From positions 86,683,784-86,747,783 of the forward strand of contig NC_072893.1 of NCBI RefSeq assembly GCF_027943255.1: a stretch of 64,000 nt of DNA, in the 5' to 3' direction. The number at the start of each line of letters is the position of its first letter. Position 1 is the stretch's first letter. Shown here one piece after another: positions 1 to 10,333 of the stretch. A program made the position numbers and the translations under genes. Under the pieces are notes generated by a model. It was not told where the DNA came from and searched no databases. It was given only the letters and a program-made list of their open reading frames with translations. The DNA is from Anastrepha obliqua (Eukaryota; Arthropoda; Insecta; Diptera; Tephritidae).

Positions 1-135
1 GCGCATAATTTTTTTCAGTAGGAGCTTAAAGAAATCATACGAAAGGGAATCTCCTTGTCTTAAACCTCGCTTGGTATCGAATGGCTCGCAGAGAACTTTT
101 CCAATCAATCGCAGCGCGGCTGTGCCATCAACAAA
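1..135 (-). pseudogene. LINE reverse transcriptase fragment (RTE-like)
   Basis: Read on the minus strand, this stretch encodes a piece of a non-LTR reverse transcriptase including the block FDTKRGLRQGDSLS followed by FFKLLLKKIM. That is the conserved segment just before the YADD active site in RTE-like insect LINEs. The rest of the protein lies outside the window to the left or is lost; nothing upstream of the block is readable beyond about position 135. The same block recurs in the LINE at 4750-6530, so the two are related copies. Confidence 0.75.
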
Positions 136-2307
136 TGTTTCAATTTGTTTCCCTTTTATTGGGTATACTGGGTAAGGAAAACTTACTGAAAATATTGTTT
201 CTGTGCTCGTCTCTGTTGTTTGGCTCTTCTTAATTATTATATGTAATGATTGCCTTGACTCCGCTTTTCCTCTACGAAAATGTATTGCTTGTACAACGAA
301 AGTTGTCATGGGCCTCAAGCTAGCCCGACTAGAAATTCGTTGCCAGAAACTGCAAGAGAAAATCTATTTTAACTAACGCATGACTATTCGCGTCTGGCAA
401 TTCGACAATGATAGAAAATATCGAGCACTGTCGAGTTGTTCGAACAATCGATACAATCTACTAAAATATCTATCCCATCATTGTACAGTGGTATTCCTAA
501 TATTTTCCAAACAACCCAACACTAAATTTTTTGGCCAAACCGAATAATAACTTTCGGAAATATGAATAAAATTTAAAAAATCAGATATCAACATAATTCA
601 GCACCAAAAGTTTGGCTCTTACAGTGACTTTTTACTATTATAGTTTTGCTTCTCAATATAACACTATTTTCAGATACCACCATATCAAAAATATTGCATT
701 GAGCACAACATATTTTCTTCATACCTTTTACTATATTATCCATAATTTTATTTTTTATTTTTATTGGACTTTTGGAACTAATTTGTAATTAAAAACAAAC
801 AAATAGAGTTTTCACAAACATACTTATGTTTTTGCAGGTTTGTCAGATGGCAACACTACAAAAAAAATATTGTTTTCGTGTAATTCCAGCACACATAGAG
901 AATTAACTATAAGGGCGTATAATAAAATTTGCAAATATTTCGAACAAAATTTTAAATCTTGTGCCAATAAATGCCATTTAGACCAGTACGCAATGTAAAA
1001 AATATACTGATCGACCAAAAGTGTATAGTATTCAATGAAATACGAAATATTAAAATTTCGTACAAATGTTGATTCCCCTACTAGTTAATAGGTATCACTT
1101 TAAATAATTTTCAAACAACCTGAATTTCGTTATCCTGGAGCAAAGAAGAAATACTCTGTAATAAAGTGGCCAAATTTTTCATTACAATAAATAATCCACT
1201 TAAAATATTTCCTTTCAGTTTAAGTCTTAAAACTGATTTATCTTTTGTCCCTGTTTCGAGAACTCAATATTTGTGCAAGTTATTGCACCACTCCCTTATA
1301 TTTCTTTATACTCGTAGATATGTATCATGCAGCCCTTGTCATGTTTCTCAACTCACACCTTTCGCGAGCAAACAGCTTTCAATATTGATTGATCCAATTC
1401 TTTCCCATCGCTTTTGAGCTATCGAAACCGTTATGCAAACAAACCGCAGGCGATACACTTGTCAATTTCATTTCATTTGTTGTCTTTTTGTTTTGTTATT
1501 TTTGTTTACATTGCATTGTGTTTGTTTTTGTTTGTGAGCCGAGTATTTGCTCTGGTAAATACGCGTTGTAATGCCACCGTTCAATAGAGCTAACGCAGAC
1601 GACGGCTTAGTTAAAATGTCAACTGTCACTATTGACACTTGGTTGCTGCTTTTTTTGTTTAGTTTTCATATAGGGAATTTTAATAAGAACGCTTGATTCG
1701 TACATGCAAGTAAAACAAATTGTGCGTGAGATACGGATAACTTCCTTAATTCTTGATGAATGTTTCTCATAAATCTAACCTAATTTTTTGTTTGGCCTTA
1801 GAGACCACATGGTATCCCAGATCCATTCATGGAGAGATGGGCTTTTGCGCTAAAGATTTTTCATGACTTCTGCGATATTAGAGTAAACTACCAATTATTG
1901 CGGAGCTGAATCAGCAAAGACTGCCAATCTCAAGTCCTCACACAAAACGGGTCAAGTTGAAGCCATAGAAGAGGTAAATTATTTTAACGCAGAAATTTAC
2001 TGTCCGCGACAAGAGTGTAAACAACGGCGATGTTTGCCAATCGGAAAACTGATTTCGAAAATATAATTTGACGAGTTTCAAATATGGAATCCTTATTACT
2101 ATCAATCCCTACTGGAGTATTAAATCTGCTTACAAATCATAGCTACAAAAAGCGTGAGTGGTTCTTGTCTGCAGCAGGATAGTGAGCCGAGTTAATGTTA
2201 CGTCCTCTATTCATCCGTGTATCTAAACCACTAGAAGTGTGTCTTCCGTCAGTCCCTTCAAAATCAATGTTGGTTACGTTGTTCGATCAAGAGACACCCT
2301 AATTCAT
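136..2307. other. no gene recognised
   Basis: AT-rich sequence with many short runs of A and T. The open frames here are short, lack known motifs and have no splice or codon signature I trust. I see no terminal inverted repeat pair and no LINE or transposase motif. Confidence 0.5.
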
Positions 2308-2470
2308 ATAGGCCCCTATTATGAATTAGATTCGATCTTCGATATTCGCTGGTTGTCGAAGATCGAAAATCGAATGTCAATTTGGTATTATGAGCGGTGC
2401 AACTCTATCGAAATTTTCGTTGTTTACCGAATTTAGAGTCGAATGCAATTTTGCTTTCGATTGTGTAGCG

Positions 2471-2760
2471 ATTAGTTAAAATGTAAGTTGTTTGCGATTA
2501 TTTATTGTTTTATAGTAACCAAATAATAAACATATACTAATTTTGTTAATTTTATGCAGGTCGAAAGTCGTGGGTACCAAACAACGATTAGAAAGGCTGA
2601 TCGCATTAATGGAAGAGAATCCACAATTCGCAAAAGGGATTTACACAAAAGTTCAAGCAGCAAAAAAATGTGAGGAGTTTACAACGGAACTGAATTGATT
2701 GGGACCACCAGTTAGAACGGCAGCAAAATGGATTTAGGTTAATAATGGTTTTTTTGTGAT
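2471..2760 (+). pseudogene. Harbinger Myb/SANT-like (zeste-like) accessory protein, remnant
   Basis: An apparent intron (GTAAGT at 2483 to TGCAG ending 2559) splits the start codon: AT at 2481-2482 joins G at 2560. The spliced frame reads MSKVVGTKQRLERLIALMEE and continues through NPQFAKG, AAKKCEEFTTELN, then a stop at 2696-2698. Past the stop the same frame keeps family signal (LGPPVRTAAKWI) before a second stop. This matches the Myb-like/zeste-type DNA-binding domain encoded beside Harbinger transposases, which helps bring the transposase to the element ends. Two in-frame stops make it a pseudogene. The intron is inferred from splice signals only. Confidence 0.72.
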
Positions 2761-2917
2761 GTTTGTAGAAATACATTTTTATTTTCCCTTGGCAAGTATG
2801 GGCTGCTGAATCACGAATATTTGAATAAGGAAAATTTATAACAAAAATAAAAAAGAAACTATGGAGTAAAGGTTTTTATTTAATACTTTTAAGTTTTTTC
2901 CATAATATTCTAAGAAT

Positions 2918-3465
2918 TTAATTTCTTATGTTTTCTGCTTCTCCCTTATTTGACTCCACTTCAATATTTCCAGCATCATTGTTGAGGGTCTCATCGGACA
3001 ACTCTTCAGCCGGAAGTTGAACATTGTAAAGCAGACAAATGTTGTGCAAAGCTGCACACACACAAATAATTTGTGTTGTTGTTTTTTTTTTTAGAATAGG
3101 GGAAGCTCTTGCCTGCAACAAACATCTTTAAGACTCTAATTGTTCTCTCAATGATACTTCTCGCTTTAGCATGTTGTTTGTTGTATGTCCTTTGTGGAGA
3201 CCCTTCCTCAGAGTTTTTGAACGCCGTCATTAAATATGGTTTTAGAGCGTATCTAGCATCACATGAGACAGACAAAAATTATTAAAAACGTAATTTCAAT
3301 TGGTGTTTATTACATACCGAGGAGCCAAGTATTGCGACGGCCATTGAGATGTTGCTCCTCTAAATGCGCTTTCAATGGCGACATGTTGAAAGAAATAGAA
3401 TCATGAGTAGCTCCTGGATTTTTCGCATTTATATAAGTTATTTTCATTGTATGATCACAAACCTA
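2918..3465 (-). pseudogene. PIF/Harbinger DDE transposase, remnant
   Basis: Minus-strand exons of a Harbinger nuclease. The upstream part (about 3465-3318) reads VCDHTMKITYINAKNPGATH and ends GRRNTWLLG at a GTATGT donor. The downstream part (3275-2918) reads DARYALKPYLMTAFKNSEEG, then ARSIIERTIRVLK, and after a frameshift in a run of T it continues VCAALHNICLLYNVQ. These are the conserved GDSGY-LKPYLMTPF, RSxVERTFGVLK and CAVLHNIC blocks of the family. The acceptor before DARY has lost its AG, and the GDSGY block reads DARY, so the protein could not be made intact. N-terminal third is not visible. Confidence 0.85.
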
Positions 3466-3775
3466 AAATTTACATTATTCACACTGAGATGAATCGTCGA
3501 ACCACAACTCCGTTGTAGTCATTTTCACAAAAAATACTTTTTTTAACTTTTAAAAATGTTGTTAGCAAAGAATTTCAATACAATCGATTTTTCTTTTGTT
3601 TTGATTTGCTGTATCAGCTGAGAAAAAATTATCTATTGTAAATGCGTCGAGCGATCGAAATTCACAATAGTCCTATTCTTCAACGAATGAGCACCATAAT
3701 ACCAAATGAAAAATCGTTCGATCAGCACTTTCGGCTACAGTCGAAGTTCGAATGTTGCTCATAATAAGGGCCATA

Positions 3776-4424
3776 GCCTTTCACCTCAAATTCAGCAGAT
3801 AAGCAGAGGCTTCGTACAAAAGCGATATTTGGCTGTGTCATCCTTCCCTTACTTCGTGGCTGCTTCACAAATAAATATTAATTAGAGACACTGAAAACAT
3901 TCATTTCCATATGGGCTAGTCGTGACGATGAAGTCTCTCTGTCATCTTAAATCTGCCACTGAATTGTGGTCATCCAACCGAAACTTTTGTAGAACTTTTC
4001 AATGGAGATTTTTTTTACGTGGTAGGTCCCTAGTTCAGCGCACAGCTAGATGTTGGAATATTTTCTTTAAGAAACATTTTTTTATATATCTATATATGGA
4101 GCCGTTTGCTTCGAGACAGGTATCCGTTTGCAGTTGAACAGATGCAGCTAATTCAGGTAAGTCCTTCAGCCGTATACGTCGGAGTGGGCACACCAGATTG
4201 CGTCTTTTCCTTTCACCACGTCCTCAAACGGATTCAGAGTAGGTGGCTAAAGACTTGACAGAAGTCGGAAGTTGTGAGCTGCTTCAACCATTTGTAACAG
4301 TTTCAGGTCTCTCTCAGGTAAGTGGCAGTTAAAAAAAGTTCAAATTTACTTGAACTTCTACACACGGAATCATCTCGGTAGTTTTCCTGTTGTCGTTGTG
4401 CAATTGTATATTTTTTATTTATTT
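3776..4424. other. no gene recognised
   Basis: No element ends or protein motifs. Only short frames are present; the longest (about 3922-4137) has no recognisable domain. Confidence 0.45.
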
Positions 4425-4745
4425 ATTCATTCAGCAATTAAAGTACAACTCCAATAGATTAATTATACTAAAGCTTAAATATAATATATGCTAAACAATA
4501 TGGTGAGATACATTAGTCACAATTCAAAAAGTGTATCTCCACATTAAGTTTTGACGTGAAAGTCTCTCGTGGCTTCGAGAATATATCTAAATTTTTACAA
4601 AATTGGTTAGCGCTTCATTACGATTAAAACTGGTCTTGTGATAAGGTAAATGGAACAAATTGTTGACGCTAAGGTTACAAGTAGGGCAATTAAAAAGTAT
4701 TAGATCCAGCAAGAACTGGTATTTGATATGATTCGTGGCTATGTC
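4425..4745 (-). pseudogene. possible LINE 3' end (C-terminal zinc-knuckle-like region)
   Basis: On the minus strand one frame reads QFLLDLILFNCPTCNLSVNN, LFHLPYHKTSFNRNEALTNF and then stops. A CxxC motif followed by a leucine-rich helix near a stop codon resembles the C-terminal cysteine motif of I/Jockey-type LINE ORF2. No RT motif is readable next to it and no poly(A) or duplication is evident, so this is a tentative call. Confidence 0.3.
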
Positions 4746-4984
4746 CCTTATAAACATTCTTCTTCTTAATTGGAGCGATAATCGCTTACGCGTTTTTGGT
4801 CGAGTTTAACACAGCTCCAGTCATTTTTTTCTCGTTCTAACCGGCAACAGTTGGAGATACCAAGTGAAGCCAAGTCCTTCCCTTCCTAATCTTTCCAACG
4901 CCTTCCTCTTCCTCTGCTACCACCAACTGGTACTCCATCGAATATTTTCAGAGCCGGAGCGTTTGGAGCGGTCGGGCATGATTA

Positions 4985-5480
4985 GAACCTTGTAGAACGT
5001 TAGTTTTATTCGTCGAGAGAGGACTATACTACTCTATTGCCTACTTAGACCAAAGTAGCACTTGTTGGCAAGAGAGATTCTACGTTTGATTTCAAGGCTG
5101 ACATTGTTATCGGTGTTAATGCTGGTTCCTAAATAAACGAAGTATTTTACAACCTCGAAATCATAACTATATATCAACACTGACGTGGGTGCCACGAGTG
5201 CGTTGACTGTTTGTTTAATAACAGGAGGTACTTCGTTTCATCCTCGTTCACCACTAGACCCATTCGCTTTGCTTCTTTATCCAGTTTAAAACAGGCAGAG
5301 CTACAGCACGGTTGTTAAGGCCGAAGATGCCAATATCATCAACATACGCCCTTATAAAAAATCGTGCCTGAGCTATTAAGTTCTGCGGCTCTTCTCTAAC
5401 ATCAGGTTAAAGAAGTCACACGACAGTTAGTCACCCCATCTGAAACCTCGTTTGGTATCAATAAGGAGGATGGTTCCATA
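4985..5480 (-). pseudogene. RTE-like LINE reverse transcriptase, C-terminal remnant
   Basis: Order on the minus strand: DTKRGFRWGD then LSCDFFNLMLE (pre-active-site block), QARFFIRAYVDDIGIFGLNN (active site, YADD mutated to YVDD), LDKEAKRMGLVVNEDETKYL, and LGTSINTDNNVSLEIKRRIS followed by LANKCYFGLSRQ. These are consecutive RT and thumb segments. Several frame changes and the altered active site make it non-functional. The 1-135 fragment is from the same or a close family. Confidence 0.8.
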
Positions 5481-5701
5481 TGTAGAAGTCCACTCAAGTG
5501 GGGAATGTTACTGATCGCCAATCACTTAGGAGTGGGCAGAACGATTCTTCTGCATACGGTTCAAGCAGCTCATAACTTGCGGGATTAGCCCAAGTATTCC
5601 CTCGGTAGCTTCCGAACACCCGTTCGAGAGCGAGCCAATGTCATAAGGCGAAGCATCCCAGGATAGCTGGTTGTGCGCTGGGTTTGGCACCCGCCACGTC
5701 A

Positions 5702-6434
5702 CACAGTGCGGCCGATTCCCGAAAAGCTGGCCAAAACTCAAAAAATTAAGTAATTGATTCAAAATTTCTTACTCGGGGGTTGTCGGGGTCACTGATTACG
5801 AATTTGATCTTAAAATTTTGAAAATCCACCCCCTTCCACCCCTATTGGCCACCCCCTCACGTGAAATAGCGTATATTCATTCTCTCTTCGTATTTATTTC
5901 TTGTGCACAAAAAATAGCATAAAAGCCAAGGTAGCAAGTGGTAGCAGCTGAATCTTGTTTTATTCAGTAACCATTACTTTTTTGAGTAACCTTTAATAGG
6001 TTTCAAAGCAGCATATGACGGCGTTGTATTACTATACAGTTTGAAAACTCAAATTTTATAAAAAAAATTGCAAAAAATGTATTTACGTATTGCTGCAGCT
6101 AAAAATTTTGTGTCGAGGTATTGATATGGACTAAAGATTTCTCGTAATTTACTAACCTTCCGAAGATGATTCCATTTGGTTTTGTTCAATTTACTCCATT
6201 ACAAAATCTTTCAAATGTGTACAACTTTCACTATTCATCGACAGTAATACGATGCTCAAACGAAGGCCACGTTGCGACTGAAAATACAGAGGATACTTAG
6301 GGTACAGGACGTTGCTATGAACGGTTTTCACTACTCAAGGCTTTACTGTAGCCAACCCAAAGACAAAAAAACTCTATCTAGAAACTTTTTTTTTTCGACT
6401 TTTGGCCAGCTTTTTGGGAATCGGCCGCACTGTG
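5702..6434. mobile_element. non-autonomous element with CACAGTG termini (Transib-like candidate)
   Basis: The two ends are inverted copies of about 35 bp: CACAGTGCGGCCGATTCCC, then an A-rich stretch, GCTGGCCAAAA. Exact 5-bp CGTCA duplications flank them (5697-5701, 6435-6439). The 733-bp interior has no protein motif. The insertion splits the 5' leader of the RTE-like LINE, whose halves resume on either side. A 5-bp GC-rich duplication together with a CAC-heptamer terminus is the signature of the Transib superfamily, the relatives of RAG1; CACAGTG is identical to the canonical V(D)J heptamer. Superfamily is inferred from ends only, since no transposase is present. Confidence 0.7.
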
Positions 6435-6609
6435 CGTCAATCGGAATTTTTCGTCTACTAAAGGACAAGTGCTGGCATTTACCACCATTAAGAGGTAAAG
6501 AGTTAGCACCACACCGGGGTTTCAATTTTATATTGCTTCTACGAATGAATTGAGTTCTATCTGTTGATAACCATATCTCTCAATCCGTCACTGCGTCTTC
6601 TTGTTTTTT

Positions 6610-6815
6610 GTAGGCTCACATTTTAGGTGCCCGCTCTCTGTAATTTTTATTATTGGCATATCTAATTATTTTATACGCTCTTTATTCTTTGTTTACGCTG
6701 ATGACTTGAGCTTCTACACTTTTGCTACAAGTAATTCTGATTCTGTTAGTCTCAAATCGGATTTTAGTAAGAAGAAATGCTGTAACGTTAATAAGGTATT
6801 CCACTTTTATCCCCA
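6610..6815 (+). pseudogene. CR1/Jockey-type LINE reverse transcriptase fragment
   Basis: Plus-strand frame reading GSHFRCPLSVIFIIGISNYF, then FVYADDLSFYTFATSNSD, then KKKCCNVNKVFHF. This corresponds to the RT blocks G-S-x-L-G-P-L-L-F-x-x-F-I-N-D-I, F-x-Y-A-D-D-L and the W-C-x-x-N-x-L block, all slightly degraded. The YADD box is intact but the flanking protein is gone. It is a different family from the RTE-like LINE to its left. Confidence 0.65.
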
Positions 6816-8364
6816 TATCACGGCTGTCAAAGTGTCTTGTAACCTCCGTTGGCCAGACCATGCGCTCTATAGTATTTTTCTACTTTCACACAACTTTTTA
6901 GTATTCAAAATATATTCTACGCATTTATTTGCCTGAAAATAAGCTTGCAAGTGGCCGTCATGTGAATTGCAGCAACTGATAGAGATCGAACTATTTACTA
7001 AAAATGCTCTACTAAGTTATTTATGGGCTGTGAATAAGAAGAAGGCAAATAAGGTTTCAAAGCACATTGGATAGGATGCCGTAGTGGGTGGGAGAAAAGA
7101 CGTAAACATTGCCTGGAACGCAAAAAGCTATGATGCATTTGTATAACTTCTACAATTTCCTTGAAGGTATGTACATATATATGTGTATCCCAAGGCATAT
7201 AAAACAAGCAAACAGACGTAAACACACACATATCTCACCATACTGCCACGTACCAAAAAAAGGACATGAAATACTCACACATGACAAAAAAGAATTTTCC
7301 TTCGTTTACGAAATAAACGACTAGCAGGACCTGCTGTCCTTGTGATATTTATGTGACTACAAGAAAAACGGAATTTTCTAGTTATCCTTTTGCACTTACT
7401 TATCCTCTAAGCCAGTCGCAGGCTGCTTTTTCTACCTGCACTGCGCTTTTTCCGAAGCGACACCATATCAGCAGCGACTTTTAACTTGATTTATGGCTGA
7501 AAGATGAAGTGAGGATTTGGGACGAATTTTAGTAAGTGCTGATAATCCAAGAGTATTACTAATGGCATTGAGTATGAGCTTGTGAACGTTCGTGTGAGTG
7601 ATGCTATGAATAAAATGGAGCGCGTAACGAGGATGATGGACGATGGAGAGATTTTTTCTAAAATACCAATTCACCACATTATAAAAAATGTGAGATTAAT
7701 GTAATTAAATTTAATACTGTTCTCAAAATGTTTTCTAAAATGTACAACACTATCGAAAACTGCTGTAATTTCTTCAGTATTGCCATTTCTGCTCTCACGC
7801 ACCAAAAGGTATGCCTCAAAAAAATTGTTCTTTTTTGTTCTTTCTCTTCACACAGCAAAAGAATTTAAAGCGTGCAAACGTTGCAATAAATTCATGGCGG
7901 AAGGCGTCAAAGGATACCAAAAACTATACATTCTCATTCACGCGCACAGGATGTGAACATTACTTAATTTGACGCGTGTGGAAATGTACCGAAGTCACTT
8001 AAAAGCTGAAAAACTATAGACGTACCATGAAGTGGGGCAAGAAATCAGTTTCATTGCTTAGCTACTAAGACGAAAAAATAAAGATAAGGCTACTGGAGTG
8101 TTGGGGATACCCAGACAGCGCCATAAACGTAGAGCCAGTCAGGCAAACTCAGACCTACATACAGCCAGCAGCACATACCCTGCAGCGCAGACAACTCGTA
8201 TTGAAATACAAAGCCTCTGGTGAATTGCGAACCAAATCAAATTCTCTTTCTGCTCTTTTCAATACAACTGACTGATGAATTTTACACGGTTATAGCCTGG
8301 GAGTGACAATTGTGCGTTTACATTCATTTTTCGGGATTCGGAATTTGTACTAAAGAACGTATAT
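6816..8364. other. no gene recognised
   Basis: Open frames are short and featureless on both strands. No paired inverted repeats noticed. Possibly unique host intergenic DNA. Confidence 0.45.
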
Positions 8365-8640
8365 GTACAGTGGCAGACAAAAGTTTTCAACATCACATCC
8401 TATTGCTATAAAAGCATCGGATATGGGAATAAAATGCAAGGAATATTAATTTCCGTAAAATGGAATTAAAGACAATATTTCGGGAAAAAACTTTTTTTGT
8501 TAAAAATATTTAAATTAAATTTAAAATAAATCAAAACATCACGGCAATTCACTTTTTGGCTAGATAAAAGTAAAGGGTAATCACTTTACATGATCGGATT
8601 TGAAATTGAAATAAAACGAAATAAATCGAAAATTCAAATT
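8365..8640. repeat. possible Tc1-like element end
   Basis: Starts TA then CAGTGGCAGACAAAAGTTTT, which resembles the outer inverted repeat of Tc1-like elements (compare CACTACCGGTCAAAAGTTTG at 62701). The following 250 bp is AT-rich and non-coding. No inverted partner was found, so this is a weak call. Confidence 0.3.
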
Positions 8641-8931
8641 GACGGACGTAAACACCAATTTGGATGACTCTATGGAGGACTTCGGTCGGCATCTCGTGAA
8701 TTACTTTAGTAATTTTGGTTTATCCACAAAGCATTAAGATTTTTTATACCCCCACAACTAAAAGTCGAAACGTGTGAAATCACACGATCTTGGTGGCCAA
8801 TCCACTGATCTGAGATGAGAGATAAATTGCTTACCGAAACGACGACGCAGTAAATACATTATATTACGGGTTGTATGGCAAGTAGCGCCATATGTAGGAA
8901 CCAAACGGGCCTGCTCGCTGAACAGCTCCTC
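8641..8931 (-). pseudogene. rosa-like (DD41D) transposase C-terminal fragment
   Basis: Minus strand: TYGATCHTTRNIMYLLRRRF, then SVDWPPRSCDFTRFDF, stop, LWGYKKS and CFVDKPK. This is the region around the second and third catalytic aspartates of the rosa-like family found again at 17179-17700 and 45063-46136. The residue before GATCH is no longer aspartate and stops interrupt the frame. It is joined directly to a mariner fragment on its 5' side, so two different transposases are fused here. Confidence 0.65.
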
Positions 8932-9110
8932 GTTTGAATAAAATCTTTTTTCCGACAGTCATTTCTTCAAACTGGGGAACAAATAGTAGTCCGAGGAATG
9001 CAAGAGAGCCAATTCTGGAGAATAGGGTGGATATGAAACGAGTTGCAACCACATTTCTATTAATCTTGCGATCACAACTCGACTTCCTCGATGCAAACGA
9101 ATGCCAAACA
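8932..9110 (-). pseudogene. mariner transposase fragment
   Basis: Minus-strand frame VVIARLIEMWLQLVSYPPYS followed by SSDYYLFPSLKK, stop, LSEKRFYSNEELFSE. The PPYSPDLAPSDYxLFPxLKK block carries the third catalytic aspartate of mariner (DD34D); here it is disrupted by an insertion (PELALLHSSDYY). The fragment ends abruptly where rosa-like sequence starts. Confidence 0.7.
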
Positions 9111-9366
9111 CAAAGAAATATACCGATCTGGCTGAAATTTGGTGTGTGTTCTTCCGAGAGATGCTACCAACTAAAGATAATCTCAATACGCATCAGTGGT
9201 GCCAACTCTCCGACTTTGCATGGACTTTTCAAACGACCCTCGTGTTTATATAGCTAAAGGGTCTTTGAAAAGACACACCTAGATTTTGTTTTAAAATAAA
9301 ACATGTAAAAATTAAGATTCTTTCAAGATTCACTATTTTTCATTCAAATGTCCACTATGACGTCCA

Positions 9367-9592
9367 CAGGTAAAATCCGTCAAAGAGTCGATTCATGAAT
9401 TCCTAATTGTTGAGAACGTCCAAATATCGATGTTCAGCAACACAATGCAGAGTGTTACACAATGCAGCAGAAATATTATCAATAGAACGTCCAGTTTTTG
9501 GTCTGCCAGTCCTTTTTCTATTCTCGACAGAACCAGTTTCTTGACATTTTTTCACCACCCTTTGAATTGTCGATTCATTTCGATTAAAATAT
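9367..9592 (-). pseudogene. transposase N-terminal helix-turn-helix remnant (rosa-like)
   Basis: Minus strand: NESTIQRVVKKCQETGSVEN, RKRTGRPKTGRSIDNISA, then after a frame change SQQLGIHESTL. This is a helix-turn-helix, GRPR-type linker and second helix-turn-helix, as in the N-terminus of the rosa-like copy at 45063 (KIVQKFEQTGSV). It could belong with the C-terminal fragment at 8641-8931, with the mariner piece inserted between. It ends at the SINE fragment on its 5' side. Confidence 0.6.
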
Positions 9593-9722
9593 ATATAAGC
9601 GCTTACATCCTCTTTTTTGGGTGTTTGGCCGAGCCCCTCTTTCTAGTTGTGGCGTGTGTCTTGATGTTGTTCCACAAATGGAGGGGCCTACATGATGATT
9701 CTTTCCACCGAAAGAAATAACG
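9593..9722 (-). repeat. SINE fragment (3' half)
   Basis: Contains the SINE 3' body in minus orientation: GGGTGTTTGGCCGAGCCCCT and TCTTGATGTTGTTCCACAA, matching the full copies at 27679-28001 and 37768-38089. The tRNA-like head is absent. Confidence 0.75.
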
Positions 9723-9774
9723 ATTCTTAAAGATTTACCATTTTCATAATGAGTTTCAAACATTTTAACAAGAA

Positions 9775-10022
9775 AATTTACTAGGAATTATTCACCTCCA
9801 AGACGTAAATTTTGAAAAACGCTTTTGTTTGCGTTTCATTTTCCTTTGTAATCTCTTTGAGCCTATTTTGTGTTGATTGCTTTTTAGTTCCTTCGGCCAA
9901 TATTTTGCGAACCTTATTCCTCTGGAATAACAGCTTTCAGATAATTTATAGACTTTATAGCGAGCTTTCTCACTTTTTTCTCAAGTTTGCCCCATAAATG
10001 CTTGGTTTGAGCAGGTTTAGTT
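9775..10022 (-). pseudogene. Tc1-like transposase, C-terminal part
   Basis: Minus strand: QTKHLWGKLEKKVRKLA, INYLKAVIPEE, then in shifted frame RLKEITKENE. This follows the Tc1 C-terminal pattern: LW region, I-x-E-E-W, L-x-x-L-V-x-S-M-P-x-R-L and a terminal lysine-rich stretch. The catalytic glutamate block just upstream is not readable. Frameshifts are present. Confidence 0.6.
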
Positions 10023-10083
10023 ATTGGAGAAAAACTCCTCTCCAATATATAGAGTGCCAAAACCGCACTATTTCGGCGCTGTA

Positions 10084-10333
10084 TTTGTATTTTGGTTCAT
10101 TATCTTGTTTGGAAAAGTTCCTCCTTCAATTTGTGATCTGCGTCTTGATATTGCCCCACAGATGAGGAGCTTTGTCATGGCAGAAATACTCGAAAGTTTG
10201 TCATTACCTGCCAAGGGGCAGCCGCCATTAGAAACAACTTTTTTTATCAATTAGTATTGTGCCTGGAGTTTCGAACATGTGTACTTTATAATGGTAGTCA
10301 CGCACCAACTCATTCGGCTACAGCGGACGAATT
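10084..10333 (-). repeat. SINE, tRNA-derived, degraded
   Basis: Minus-oriented SINE. The head is at the right: GTAGTCACGCACCAACTCAT and TTCGGCTACAGCGG are the complement of the A-box region. The body TCATGGCAGAAATACTCG and CTGCCAAGGGGCAGCCGCCA matches the full copies. It sits between the middle and last parts of the interrupted Tc1-like element. Confidence 0.75.

Larger units (their letters stand above)
2311..3772. mobile_element. PIF/Harbinger DNA transposon, two-gene, decayed
   Basis: A 1462-bp element bounded by inverted repeats: the left end begins GGCCCCTATTATGAATTA and the right end, complemented, begins GGCCCTTATTATGAGCAA, with similarity running roughly 90 bp inward. Both ends are flanked by ATA (2308-2310 and 3773-3775), a 3-bp duplication as expected for Harbinger. 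Inside are the two genes typical of this superfamily in divergent families: a Myb/zeste-like DNA-binding protein on the plus strand and a DDE transposase on the minus strand. Stops and frameshifts in both show the copy is dead, but the architecture is complete. Confidence 0.88.
4750..6530 (-). mobile_element. RTE-like LINE, internally deleted, minus strand
   Basis: Minus-strand LINE remnant. Its 3' end abuts a TTCTTCTTCTTAATTGG stretch at about 4760 (GAAGAAG-type tail when read in element sense). The 3' UTR runs to about 4985 and RT-derived sequence lies at 4985-5480. Sequence at 5500-5701 and 6440-6530 looks like 5' leader of the same element, interrupted by the insertion at 5702-6434. Most of the endonuclease and RT is missing between leader and RT, so the copy is a large internal deletion. 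Family assignment rests on the TKRGF and YVDDIG motifs; the 5' end is approximate. Confidence 0.65.
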
